NCBI GenBank assembly: GCA_905331475.1
Contig: CAJNYU010003956.1
Location: forward strand, 1-64,000
Length of the DNA stretch: 64,000 nucleotides
Source: Rotaria socialis
Lineage: Eukaryota > Rotifera > Eurotatoria > Philodinida > Philodinidae
Reading direction: 5' to 3'
The notes beneath the pieces are model-generated. The model was given only the letters and a program-made list of their open reading frames with translations. It was not told the DNA's origin and searched no databases. Of the stretch, positions 45,529-57,593 are shown one piece after another. The translations under genes and the position numbers were made by a program. Position 1 is the stretch's first letter. The number at the start of each line of letters is the position of its first letter.

Positions 45529-46039
45529 CGGTCAAAAAACTTTTTTTTTAGAGTGTAAGCATTATCACAGTGGCATCGACAATTCCTCTGCAGATTAGGA
45601 ATACTTATTTCTCAGTCCTTGGATACTGCTGGTTCGCGATCACATTTGTCGATCTCGCCTTTTGTACAGCCACCACAGATTCAATTAGGCTCAATATCGT
45701 CAACTTTATGATACTGGTCATTATAAAATCAGTCCAAATCACTCACAGGCACACGCACTCTACCCAATTCACACTATGATCAATATATTTTCCATCAATT
45801 TTAGTCAATTCCAGATTCGTTTAGCGGCCACGACTCGCATCCGGTGTATCATTTAAAGTGACACCCACATCTTCGATAGCCGATATCGACTACGTCTCTA
45901 GTAGAAGATATAAAATAAGACAGGAACGCTTGAAAAATCAACAGCTTAAATAAATATGAGTTTAATTATATTAGTGAGTCTCGTTTAAGAATAATTAGTC
46001 TTTTTAAGAAATTTAGCGTCAATAGTTTAGTTAGAACTT

Positions 46040-46498
46040 TCATCCTCTGCCAAGTATTAATGGTAAAGAAAGAATAAACAGTTCTATTATGTGTAGTATG
46101 CCAAAGTTGTATTTGTTACTAGAGGATGATATTGCAGTATTGTTACGCGTGGCTTGAATAGGGCATTGAGGGAGATAGGGATTCGCTGCTGTTATTGTAT
46201 TGCCATCACTGCTTAGAGTGAAGTTTAAAATGGTGTTGAAGTTGCTCACATTGATAAGTACATTACTTGTAAATCCTGATGCTTGAATAGCTATCTCCAA
46301 TGGTGGAAAATTGTCACAGAATAATCCCTTGAGTGATGTTGAAAGTAGCAATATGCTCGATGAGTTGATTATTGTAGTTGGTCCATAGAGGCAACAACAT
46401 TGAGTCGTATTGCAAATACTGCTGGGGAAGTAAGTGCCTACCCAATTTTGAGCTTGAACTACGCTCAAGATAAAACATACGTGAATGATAATTTGCAT
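46040..46498 (-). CDS. Small secreted, probably membrane-anchored protein of unknown family
   Basis: A 152-residue single-exon frame. Residues 1-16 (MQIIIHVCFILSVVQA) form a signal peptide with a plausible cleavage before QNWVG. The mature part has six Cys (ICNTTQCCCLYG cluster, FC, QC) and about five N-glycosylation sequons (NTT, NSS, NVS, NFT, NNT). The C-terminus (ILHIIELFILSLPLILG) is hydrophobic and lacks a charged tail, as in GPI-anchor signals. I recognise no family. It is likely a cell-surface or secreted protein; the substrate or partner is unknown. Neighbours are transposon remnants, so context does not help. The coherent secretory architecture makes chance unlikely. Confidence 0.65.
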   Translation of the reverse strand: MQIIIHVCFILSVVQAQNWVGTYFPSSICNTTQCCCLYGPTTIINSSSILLLSTSLKGLFCDNFPPLEIAIQASGFTSNVLINVSNFNTILNFTLSSDGNTITAANPYLPQCPIQATRNNTAISSSSNKYNFGILHIIELFILSLPLILGRG

Positions 46499-48108
46499 CT
46501 AAAACACGAGCGAATGGGGAAATGCAAACTTTTATAGTTTATGATAGCTTTTTTTGAAAAGTGAAAAATTTCGTACTACTTTATTTACTCAATTTTTTCC
46601 TATTCGATAATCAGATCCGAGTGCTGTAGTATTTTCTAGTTCAAATTGCAAATGGTTTTGTATATTTCAATTAGATCTAATGAAAACATCAGAAATCCTA
46701 AACCTTCATTAATAAGATAGACTAAAAGTTATAGCTAGCAGAGCTCATTTTTCATCGATAAAAAAGGTCTACATTGCAAAAAGTTGACTACTTTTAAATG
46801 TCTTCAAAAACAATTAGTTTTTCCTTGATGAACAATATGGAAATGGACATGCTCAAACACCCTAGATGTGAAAAAACGATAAAGGCATGTATGAGGTGCT
46901 TTATTTTGTTTGAAATCTATGCGATAACTATACGTAAACTCACACAGACAAATATCCAACATTTTAAATCAAATATTCGCTTAACCTATGATCTGATTAT
47001 CCTGATTTTTCGATGTCATTAAATGAGAACTCATAGTATCTATTTACTATGTAGTCATCTATTTCATTCGATTTCATAGGTATTTATTCTTTTTCTACGA
47101 CAATACTATTTTCAAATCTTAGAAGTACAGTACTTTGAAGAGTATGACTTACAACTTTACTAGCAATTTTCACAAATCAAAACTACATTAATCGAAGAAA
47201 ATATTTTTATTAATTTTTATATGCAATATATTGGACTTGTGTCATTAATATGTTACTAAATAAATAACTAATATGAGAGATAAAGTATGAAATTATAAGC
47301 TACAAAAATTTTTCAATATTCAATCGTAAATTTTTTTACTTATGCCCTGTTCTTCATTTCGAACCAAATATTTTTTTACGAAATATGAAATCAAAATGAA
47401 TTCATGTGGAACAAACGTCACTCTAATAAACCTGCTGCATAAAAAATATTGGTAAATAGATTTTCGAAGAACTGACATGAAATAAAAAGTAATTTCACTA
47501 CTTCGCACTGTTATTGCTATTGGAGCTCTCGATATTATTCTTATGATATTTTTGTTTTTTTTCGATTACTCCAAAATTTGCTAAGCATTCAGGCATCTAA
47601 AAATAATAGAGGATTCAAAAGTAAGAAATCAATAGAATATATGTCTCGAGTGTTCGAAATCCGGATACTGTCAAGGGGCTGGAAATCGAAAGAGAACGAA
47701 TAAATCAACCATATATTTGTCATTTCCGTGCTCTTATCCAGCTAAATGAGTCCTGTTTAAATTTCAATGAGTCAATCTCGAAAATATTCTGTTTCTCTTT
47801 TTCCCTTACGCTAACTTTGATGAAACTTATTAGAACTAGCTTTGCGTTAAAGTCTTTGAGTAAGGTGCATGAAATATGAAATTCCACTAGACAATTTTGT
47901 GATTTTTCTTATACCATTAGGTAGAGTATGATTTGTTAAACCTGAAAATCCAGTTTTTAACCTGAATAAATTCTTTCTTTCGGTTGAAAAATACGAAATA
48001 TTCTAAACGTGTTGTTTTTCAAGAAAAAATACTTTTTAAAAATGCACAAAAATTTTCCTACTTTACTTTGTTTTGGATTCAGCATCAAAAGCTAATAAAA
48101 TAAGTTAT
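46499..48108. other. No recognised gene
   Basis: AT-rich DNA with short frames only; nothing recognised. Confidence 0.4.
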
Positions 48109-49521
48109 TAAACTGACTCGAGTCTCTAAACTTGATTGCTGTATGATGCATTCGAATCACGTCGAGCCCATTATCGTATATGCCGATTTTTTAAACCAAT
48201 GTAGTTTCTCTACGTAAATGATGGAATGAAATAGTTTATCTAAAACCATTCATTTCATCATACCACCTCGCATTACGCTATGGGTCGTTTTCTTTGCTTT
48301 TCTTTTCCATTGTTGAGAAAAATCGTATATAGTTTCATGGAAAGATAAAGGAGAAAGTTTTCTTTCAATAAAATGATTAGTTTTCGTTCAAAGCAAGTAA
48401 AAATCCATTGAAATAGGTGACAATCAATTGCGAATTGAATGGGCATATTTTTAAGATTCTCGAAGAGTCTTCGGAGAGTCTTTACAAAGCCTTCTCTGGA
48501 AACAGCACATTGTAATTATAAGTATTGGTATTAGGTGTCTTTATTTAAGATGATTTGTTTTGAAGCTCAAATAAATTAGTCTGAAGTGCGTAAACTACGG
48601 ATAAGAAGAAGTAAAGTGAATCAATACATAGCTGCTCCAGTGTACAGGTTTCGTCTTCCAGTGGGTCGTCACATGAAGAATCTAGTATGGATACTGATGA
48701 TATAGAATTACCTTACAGTGAGGAACTTTCAGTCAACTTTGCAAAGCATCAGTTCAATTTCCTGGCAGACTATCCAATAAAAATATCAACGAAAACTAAA
48801 CACTGACAAAAATAAGTTTTTCAGAGGCCCTTTGGAGATTCTTCGAAGATCTTAAAAATATGCCTATTCGATTTCCTATTGTTTGTCACCCATTTCAATC
48901 GATTTTCACTTGCTTTGAATGCAAACTAATCATTTTGTGGAACTCACGTATTTTTTTGAAGAAAGTAGTGAGTGTAAGTTTAAGGGGCAGAATTTTGCGG
49001 CTCCCCACCTCCCCCCACCCTCCCATTACAGACATTAAAAATTAATTAGAAGAAAAAATGAAGAAAAAAGGGGGTCAACCAAAATACAATAATCTTTTGA
49101 AAATGTAAAAATAAATGAGAGAGATTGTACTGTGATGATCAATTATTTTGAAAAATCAATAGTCTGAGAAATTTTTCATTTTATACATTTTTATTGGTTT
49201 ATCGAGGCTTCAAGGATATAGGTGAGTTTCACATTTTAGCCCCAAAGGGGCTGCGCTGAATAGCTTTTATTCAAAGGAAACCTTCTCCTTTATCTTTTCG
49301 TATCACTATATACGATTTTTTATCATCCAAGGAAAAAAGCAAAGAAAGCGACCTATAGCGTGATGCGAGGTAGTATAATGAGTGAATTTAGATAAACTAT
49401 TTCACTCCATCATTTACGTAGAGAAACTGCATAGGTTGGCAAAATCGGCATATACGTAATCGACTCGTCGCAGTTCGAATCACCATCGTACCAAACAAGT
49501 TTAGAGTCTAGAGTCAATTTA
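48109..49521. repeat. Long inverted repeat (foldback) of about 1.4 kb
   Basis: The left arm starts TAAACTGACTCGAGTCTCTA and the right arm ends (read inverted) TAAATTGACTCTAGACTCTA. The arms share GCATATACGGC/GCCGATTTT, TCTACGTAAATGATGGA, CTCGCATTACGCTATGGGTC and GGGCATATTTTTAAGAT in inverted order, with diverged or inserted stretches in the right arm (about 48945-49250). No target duplication seen. Confidence 0.75.
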
Positions 49522-51329
49522 GCAACTTACTTGTATTAAGCTTCTGAAGATGAATCCAGAACAAGATAAAATAGGAAAACTTTTGTGTACTTTGCAATCG
49601 CCAGCTCACATTCTATCAAATGATACAAAGAAATACAAAAAACATATGTTTACTTGAATTTCGTATTGCTGGCACTTTATATTACATCAAAAGTAATATA
49701 TTTTAAATTTTCTTCAACTAAAGCTCTAGCACTATATTTAAGAATACTGAATGACGTATCAGAAATTTCATATACAGCAATTTTTTATTTTGCTCTTCAA
49801 TATGACACTCGGAAGTGCTTACATGATAATATAAAAAGAAATTCAGGCATTCAAGCAGTAATAAACAGCATAAACGCATTTAATTATTCTGCCATCATCA
49901 ATATTTTTATATCCAGTAATAATTCAGCTGGTATGGGGGCTAAGAGAGCAAGTACAGAAACCAGAAAAAAATGAAACAAAAAGGAAAAGGTAACACGAAG
50001 AACGTGTAGGAAAAATAGGTGACCGAAAAAGGGAGCGAGCAGACAAGGGACCACGGAAGCGACGAACTATATACGTACGCATGTTTTTATCACCAGAACA
50101 AGAATGAAAGAAAGGGAGTGAGATGTATATAAGTTGCATATCCTATTATTAGCATACTACTATTAGTTCGTTTCAATAAATGATATTCATCTTAAGAAAA
50201 CTAATTCATTCTTTTCTATCAGTCGTTGTACTCGCTTGCTAGAAAAAAACTATGGCCAAGACAATTCTTCTATCTAAGTCGAAATTCATCGTCCCAAATA
50301 AAAATATCACCATCAAAGGCTGAATGACCAATATTTGTTGTGCACATACTGTTTAGTCTTCTTTGAATGCCGCGTTTAAAACATAGCGCATAGAGTATGA
50401 GCTAAAGCGACGGAACAACGATATACGAATAGAAGATCAACACAGAATTGCCGCAGTAATAATTGTTGATTTGATTTGAGAAGCAATGGAAATAAGGACA
50501 ATATAAATGCAAAATGAGAAAATGTATATGAGAAAAAATATTGCCGAAACACTTCAATAGACACAAACCGTCATGCTCTCAACCACCTTAGCTTTTCGAA
50601 TGCTCCCTACTCATCTATCAGCTGTTGCTTTGAAGAATAGTTTGCTAGTTCAAATGAATCTAAGACATTTAAATGCATTTACTAATTTGATTTTCTACAT
50701 ATTCATTTCGATATTAACTTTTGCCTTTTTTATTTGTATATGAAATAACTGTGCCATTGTTTTTTATATATTCATATGTTGCTTTCAATTTTTGCTTTCA
50801 GTATACAATCATTCGTTCACATGCTCGAATACATTCATATTCTAAATAATTGATCATATAATCTAGTTTTATGAAGATATGAAGCTCTATAATACCAAAA
50901 ATATTATCCACATAAAGATCAGTGGAATGTGTTTCTAATAAGGAAGCTGATCAGGTTTCATAGCACTTTCGAACACATGTTACTATCTGTTTCAGGGCTG
51001 TTCCATTCTCTCACTGTTGCATTAAAATCACAAGTACGAATGATATATTTCATTGCTAATGGAAGAATATCATCTGTATTATATTCTTGACTGTTTGATC
51101 AGTAAGTTCCAGTAATTCGTATTAATTTCAAAAGTTCTGTAACATCAACAACTACTGTACTTGAGATATATATATATATATATATATCGATGCGTAATGC
51201 CTTTGGATGTTTTCCTACTACTATACAAAACATCGCCAATATAATTAATACTCTTTGATGCAATATATTGAAATGTGGCAGGTTTGTTGTGTTCAATAGC
51301 TCAGTCACTTCAGTGAATATATATATATA
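49522..51329. other. No recognised gene; AT microsatellites and one LTR-like patch
   Basis: Short frames such as 49654-49974 lack recognisable domains. A GTATATAAG box (about 50126) followed by AATAAA (about 50176) resembles LTR signals, but ends were not found. AT-dinucleotide runs occur at about 51160-51190 and up to the mariner insertion. Minus-strand coding-like stretches around 51000-51300 are unresolved. Confidence 0.35.
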
Positions 51330-52643
51330 TCGGGTGCGCCAGAAATAATGGCACACTTTGTATTTTCTGTTTTTCTTTCATTCCTTACATCGTATAAAGT
51401 TAAGTTTTTCCTAAAAAGAATCTCCATGAAATTCTCTACAAAACAGTCCATTTCACTTAACGAACATAACTTCCTTTATTTTGTAATAATCGATACAAGC
51501 GTTTAGGAAAATCATCACAACTTCTTAAAATTTTGTCTTTGTCAACATTTTTTTCACACCACGTTTTAATTCATCAATCAATGTGTCTTTTGTTGTTACA
51601 CGTTCCCAGTTCATTGCTTGAACAATTTCATGCCAGATACTGTAGTCGAACGGGTTTAAATCGGGTGAATTCGGTGGCCATCGATCTTTCGGCACAAATG
51701 CAGGCAGATGGTTAGCACACCAATGTTGACTCAAGCGATGTGTGTGAGCGGTAGCCCCGTCCTGTTGATAAGTTCAATCGCTGCCCATCATTTCATTACC
51801 GCATTTGAGAGCTACTGGAAGAACTTGTTCAATATATTTTTCATGATTCACCGTCCCATTATCCAAAATGACAGGTGTTGTTAAACCATTGCGACATGCC
51901 CCAAGCCAAACCATTACTTTTGTGGGAAGTTTGTGTTTCTTTTTGATCCCACCTTTTGCATCAGCTTCTTGACGATTGGCTGCCCATATCCTATCGTTCT
52001 GGACATTGTACACACCGTCAAAATCGAATAATTTCTCGTCTGAAAATAGCCATCTCTTAATGTCATCGTTGTTAAAATTGTTCTTCACCCAATTTACAAA
52101 TTTCATTCGCTGCTCTTTTTGAATTTCGGTGATGGCCGGTTCTTTGATAATCTTGTAGGGGAACAATCCGAGGTCTTCGTGAAGTATTCGACGAACACTC
52201 GTCTGTGATACAGCCAAGTCTCTTGCAATTTTTCTTCCCGACGACCGTTTCCTGCGCATTATGCGTTGTTTGACCTTTTTGATGTTACCGGTTGTTCGAG
52301 CTGTGCGTGTGCGGCCAGGAGGTGTTGACAGATCGATAGCTCCGGTGTCCTTGATCATTTTTATCCATCGCCAAATTGTACGCAGTGAAATTGCACCGGC
52401 TAAATCGTGAAAGATTTTCGATGGACGATCTCCATTTTCATATTTAAGAAGTACGACGTTTCGCAGATCTTTAGATTTCATTGAATAACTTTTTTTTATC
52501 TAAAACAGTTTGATAAACGAAATGAGCTGTTTCGTAGAGAATTTCATGGAGATTCTTTTTGGGGAAAAGTTGATTTTATGTGATGTAAAGAATAAAAGAA
52601 AAACAGAAAATACAAAGTGTGCCATTATTTCTGGCGCACCCGA
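51330..52643 (-). mobile_element. mariner/Tc1-type transposon, complete ends (1314 bp)
   Basis: Inverted repeats start TCGGGTGCGCCAGAAATAAT at each end; the first 49 bases are identical and similarity continues for about 115 bp. TA flanks both ends (51328-51329 and 52644-52645), within an (AT)n microsatellite. One transposase gene lies on the minus strand. High TIR identity suggests a recent insertion. Confidence 0.93.
51525..52481 (-). pseudogene. mariner/Tc1-type transposase, DD37D-like, one in-frame TGA
   Basis: Starts at 52481 (MKSKDLRNVVLLKYENGDRP) with two helix-turn-helix DNA-binding segments (SLRTIWRWIKM; GRKIARDLAVSQTSVRRIL) separated by a Pro/Arg linker (STPPGRTRTARTT). The catalytic core has FSDEKLFDFDG (first Asp), QQDGATAHTHRLSQHW (second Asp) and PPNSPDLNPFDYSIW. 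The Asp of NPFDY lies 37 residues after the second Asp, as in DD37D (maT-like) elements. A TGA at 51774-51776 splits the frame between MMGSD and TYQQDG; everything else is open to the stop near 51525. So this copy is inactive unless the stop is read through, but it could be a very young pseudogene. Confidence 0.9.
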
Positions 52644-52645
52644 TA

Positions 52646-55345
52646 TATATAATAGATCTTATATTTTGTATATTGATCCGATGACTTCAATTGTTCGTGT
52701 ACTCCACTCTTCAACATTATATTATATCAGTTATAGAAGCATATTAACAGAGATAGATTTGGATACCCCTCATTCAAAAACATCAAATGCTAATTTTTGA
52801 TCATTCGTATAAAAATGTTCCATTATCTTAACTGGTGCAATACTTACGCTAATAGGTTATTGAAATTTATATTTTTAGAGAGAAAGGATGTGCGTGTGGA
52901 TTCAGCGAGATATGACAAATGCTTAGATGATTTTTTCATGTTTAATGTCTTATCACTGTTTATTTCTTCAGCTGTTGATGATGATGTAATTATTTTGGAT
53001 AGACGGTGTTTCTGCACGATTACGTCTTATTTCTTAGTGCTTGGATAAATTAGTTTTAAATTTACCCAGAAGGCGTACTGTCTGCTCCATGCCATTTTCA
53101 TTTTCATACATTACTGATTAACAGTACTGTTACTGATATTGTCCATTCGTCTAGTGTTAAACATTCACATATAGTTCCTTTGTATTAATTTGAGCTTTAC
53201 GAACATAATTGTTCGATCTATGCATTGAGGCTAATCGAAAATTCATTGAGGACATAAAGTTACTCCTTCGCGAGATACAAAAAAATAAGAGTATGTATGC
53301 GGACTAGCAAAAGCGTGACCGCTCTCTAAGATAATGAATGATGCCAAGGAACAATTAAAATATACATTCGGAAGATAAAGACAATCGTCAAAAGTATTAA
53401 GAGTAATGCTTAATTTAGTTTAGATCGAAGATACACAACTTGTTGAAGGAAAATAATATATTGAAAATGATAAAGATCAATCAATAAACTAAACCATTGA
53501 TCGAATGTTAAACAAATCAGGTTCTTTTTGGCTACAAATAATATCAATCCATATAAATTCGATTGGCTATCATTAGATATTTCTGTTGTTAGATCAATTT
53601 CAATCTTATTATTTCAGTATTTAGTTTTATTCGTTCGATAAATGAACAAGAATTGCAGTGACATAAACGTTGAAAAACGTTTTATCTGTTAAATATTCTT
53701 AACAAGCTTTATGTCTAATGTTAACACGTGATAATAAATGAAGTCGGCTCTGATCATCACTTGACATTTGAGTAAAAACCATGTTATCTAGTAAAGAAAC
53801 ATTGGCAAACAAAGATTTGGCTAAAAACCTAAGATTTAAAATATGAATGTGATGGACTGAAAAATGTCTTAAATCGTGCATTGCTATGGGTACGTAAATA
53901 AAGTTGATTGGTTATACGCAGTTTATTGAAAATAAAAAGTTATATTTCATTGAATAAATCAAGTACTACTTTATGATTTTAATCGAAATGATCATGACTG
54001 AAGTCTTTTTTTCTTAATCCATCCCCCTCTCCAGGCGACTCACTAGAGAGTTTTCAGGGAATAGTGAACTAGAATTACCTGTGTCAATCAAAGAATATTT
54101 ATATTGCGTATATCTACATTGTTTTATCGTCTTCAGCAGGAATTACGAATGACTCTCTACCTATAATTTGGAAATGATCACGATATTTGCCAATTTAAAA
54201 AAAAACAGTCTCATAAATTAAACTCAATATTTCCAATCTTGAATTGTTGATATGACTTTGCTCTTCGTTCACACCCATATCCAAGTACTCAGTCGATCGA
54301 GTCATTAACTTTAACACATACAAACTCAGATTGACGATTACAATATAATATACGAGCCTCTATTACAGTCGAATTTGGAACAATATACAGTCGTACTTGA
54401 TCATCAACAGTAGGAGCAGGCGTAACTCCCTACCTTATTCAACCGTAATAGATCATATCTACTATCAGAACAATATATATGACTTATCATTGCGGCCATC
54501 CATTTTTCATGTTGCTATAAAACAATGCTGCCGTTTTCAAAATTACAAATATCGAAAACAAATTCTGCGTATCGAAAAAGAGATCATCTAATGAAAAATT
54601 TATGGCTTACGAAAAGGTTTTTCAATGATTTTTGTTGCAGTGTATCAGAGATATCCATGACGATGCAACAGCTTTTTAGCAAGAGATTGCAAAAATTCAT
54701 TTAAGCGCACCCAATATCTCGGTTGTCGTGTATGTTATATCGTCAGACTTACGAAATCTGATCGATTAGCAGCAGCTCAAGTTTAAACTAGTCACAATCT
54801 TGAAAATCAAAACATTCATTTGAATGTCATCGTGGTAGTGGTAGATTCTCAGCTGCGAAGAAAATCTTTGGAGTATATACGCATAATAATAAAGAAATAA
54901 AAAGCAATCTTGCATTTATAATAAATTCATTCAAATTATTAAAAGAGCAACAAAATGTTTTAGTATCCATTGAAGACTTAATGAAAACCAGAGATATTTC
55001 ACTGGTAAATTCATTCTTTACTTTATTGAACCATCGAAATTACTTAGAAAAATTGCCCGGTTGATGAATAACACTCGTTTTATTAATTTGCCGATGCTTT
55101 TTTTCACATTTGAAAGGTTACAATCTAGTGACTCAACGTTTCATATACGCATTAGAGAACACACAAGATTTGGGTGTCGTTCACTGTAGGATGAGTGTCT
55201 TGATAATATGGAATACTAGTAATAACAAGCGGAATTTATTTGTCATTGAATCAAAAGAATGGTTCTGTATTGTAAAAAGCTCAACAGTTTAGAATTAATT
55301 ATAAAATCCAGTGGTGTAGTCAACAGGTTAGCAATTGGGCAGTTG
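52646..55345. other. No recognised gene
   Basis: About 2.7 kb AT-rich sequence with frames under 85 codons and no domain or element ends recognised. Confidence 0.4.
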
Positions 55346-55359
55346 CGGGTGTGGGTGGG
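55346..55359 (+). repeat. Short TGTGGG tract before the LTR-like copy
   Basis: GCGGGTGTGGGTGGG directly abuts the LTR-like sequence; the matching CACACC tract is at 55604-55648. Confidence 0.6.
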
Positions 55360-55560
55360 TGTCGATATTGGTGGCACGCTTCGATGATTCTCCTTCCTTC
55401 TCCTTCTGTTCTCTTTCCATTGTTATAATATATCTCTCTCCTATATATACGTGTGTTATGTATGAAGTTGCGACACTCTGGATATGTGAATAAACGAATA
55501 AATATCGTTACCGAGAGTGGCGGTAAGCTACTCCACATCTATCCAGCCTGTCTTAATACA
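55360..55560 (+). mobile_element. Second LTR-like copy (201 bp)
   Basis: Begins TGTCGATATTGGTGGCACGC and ends CTTAATACA. It aligns with the solo LTR at 44177-44471 over the pyrimidine tract, CTATATATACGTGTGTTATG, GACACTCTGGA and CCGAGAGTGGC, but lacks about 95 bp of the middle. No clear target duplication, so boundaries are less sure. Confidence 0.7.
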
Positions 55561-55603
55561 TTAACTAGTAAGGGCCATCCGTTTATCGTTACAGTGTGAC
55601 GCT

Positions 55604-55648
55604 AAGAATTACAGCTACACCTACATCCCAGAGCTACACCCACACCCA
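55604..55648 (-). repeat. CACACC tract with a variant core
   Basis: ACAGCTACACCTACATCCCA then ACACCCACACCCACCCC. It is preceded by GTGTGACGCTAAGAATTACA, which reads on the other strand as TGTAATTCTTAGCGTCACAC, a diverged relative of the core ACTGTATTTTTAA. Confidence 0.55.
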
Positions 55649-56389
55649 CACCCACCCCAAAAATCCTGACTATGCTACTGATAAAAGCTATAGTTGTAAT
55701 GCTCCTTATATACCATTCAAAATGAAATCATATTACGTCATTACTAGCCATGTTACCTTGATTTCCTCGAACTCTGAATATGAGTCATATGGCTGAGTCA
55801 CTTAATAAGCTTTGGTTTTCATGGTTTCCTTCGAGATACAATCATTATAGTGTCATGAAAAATGATTGTTAAGGTGCAAAATGGGCATTAAAAATTTAGT
55901 ATTTATATAAATGCCAAAATGAAAGGCGCAACAATTGATATCCAATGAAAAGGCTGTGGATTATTGTGTAATATTACAATATCAAATTAAAAACAAAACG
56001 CATCAAGGCAGAGAATGTAAGTTCCTAATGAGAGTTAGAATTTATTCAGCGTATATTTATTTTCATTTCTATACACATTTATAATGTTTGAAAGTTTTAC
56101 GTCTATAAAAACGAATGGAGTTAGTCTTGATGATTCAGCTTCGTTCAAATGAATTAAAGCTATTAACCATATGCTTTGATGTTTCCCAGTTTAATTTATT
56201 CAGTTCTTCTAACTGCTTAAATCATGAATTATTTCATATATACGATAGGGGAAAAAAGATAAAGGAATGTGTTTGAATAAATATATCGCTGAATATGAAA
56301 CAAATACAAAATGTAAAAAATCTGGAAATTCTTAAGCAAATATGTATCAATATAATATGTCTTACATTTCCATCAATATGGCACACGCG

Positions 56390-57105
56390 TAGGGGTGCCA
56401 ATTTACATTTTATTTAATTTAGATTTTACTTCGTGAAAAGTTAATTTAATTTTAAATAAAATTCTATCAAGTTAAATTTAAAATAAATTTAAATTCTTCT
56501 GATGCAAAAATTTAAATTTAAATTTTTAGAAGTTAAATTTAATTTAAAGTAACTTTTTGAAAATTTATTTCTCGATTTAATAAATTTTTTTAAATTTAAA
56601 TTTTAAATTTAATAAATTGTTTGGATGGATACACATCATTGCTACGAGTAAAATACGTGACTATAATAGTAGTAAATACAAAATGAGAGGAAAAAACCTA
56701 GTATTTTAGGTTAATATTTGTTCATAATAGTCAAAATTTCTCTACAGATTATGCAGGATCCGTCATCTTTGTTCTTCAAAATACTAGGATGCTCATAAAA
56801 ATGTATTTAATAGCACAATTCATAGAAGAATGACTAGTTTTAACTTTAGAAAGCAGGAAACATACTCAAATTTAACTTTAAATAGTAGGAATCAAGTCAA
56901 AAACTATGTTTTTCTACTAGTTGCAAAATTTAACTAATTTGAATTTCAAACAATTTAATTTAAATTTAGTTAAATTTAAATGATATAAAATTTTAAATTT
57001 AATTAAATTTAAATTTCTTGAATTTAAATTTATTTTAAATTTAAATTTTTGAAAATTTATTTCTCGATTTAATAAATTTTTTTAAATTTAAATGTGACAC
57101 CCCTA
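56390..57105. mobile_element. hAT-type MITE (716 bp)
   Basis: Perfect 8-bp duplication CACACGCG (56382-56389 and 57106-57113). Termini are TAGGGGTGCCAATTTACATT and, on the other strand, TAGGGGTGTCACATTTAAAT. The interior is two blocks of TTAAATTTAA-type repeats (56400-56625 and 56935-57090) around a unique middle. No transposase. It shares the TAGGGGTG.CA end with the MITE inside IAP gene 2. Confidence 0.88.
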
Positions 57106-57362
57106 CACACGCGTCATTGCTGAATTTTGCTTCCATTCAATTGTATCTATATTCTATGATGACAGCAGATTTCTTTCCGATAGCAGGCGAAACATTGCGC
57201 GAATCAATGGTACAATTGAAAGAAAAAATAATAATCTAGTATACAGTCATCATTCATATTAACTAGGAATATATTTCTGATTTCGTATTATACTGACAGA
57301 ACAAAAAATATCAATAGTATTATTTAATTTAGATACTAATTTCTGCTCCTTGAAATTTTCAA

Positions 57363-57593
57363 ATGAATGACTTCGTCAACTTTCTGCTGTTCATATTAAG
57401 TATAACCCCAGATGTAAATATTTATGGCATATTGAACGATCATTTTATGAGTTGGGATATGATGATTGATGAAATCCAACAAAGACTTCAAATTCATGAT
57501 ACTACCGATCAGTATTCAGAAGAAGTATATGATTCATTGCAAGAATTGAACGAACGAACAGATTACATTAATATGACTATTATAAATTCTTAA
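57363..57593 (+). CDS. Small hypothetical ORF
   Basis: A 76-codon frame with an ordinary acidic protein composition (DEIQQRLQIHDTTDQYSEEVYDSLQELNERTDY), predicted helical. A short upstream frame near 57160-57240 (ADFFPIAGETLRESMVQLKEKI) could be another exon, but I see no convincing splice pair. Family unknown. Confidence 0.3.
   Translation: MNDFVNFLLFILSITPDVNIYGILNDHFMSWDMMIDEIQQRLQIHDTTDQYSEEVYDSLQELNERTDYINMTIINS

Larger units (their letters stand above)
42759..45555. mobile_element. 2.8-kb non-autonomous element with CACTCTAAAAAAA termini
   Basis: The left end CACTCTAAAAAAATAGG and the right end (reverse complement CACTCTAAAAAAAAAGT) are flanked by TA on both sides (42757-42758 and 45556-45557). 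Both subterminal zones contain GGTTTCGTAC/GTACGAAACC repeats (42890-43500 and 45435-45485). Terminal CACT plus subterminal repeats recall EnSpm/CACTA. The interior carries an intron-like tandem array, a nested minisatellite element and a solo LTR. No transposase is recognisable. Confidence 0.65.
42527..45626. repeat. Possible outer inverted repeat around the CACT element
   Basis: GTGTCCAAGGACTGAGAA near 42527-42544 matches, inverted, TTCTCAGTCCTTGGATAC near 45609-45626, followed inward by looser similarity (TTAGGAAT, CTGCAG). This may be an older element into which the CACT element inserted. Confidence 0.4.

Noticed and set aside
51099-51356. Minus-strand ORF with an IYIYIY run
   Set aside because: It runs through AT microsatellites into the mariner end. 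Parts look protein-like, but no family or clean exon structure could be supported.
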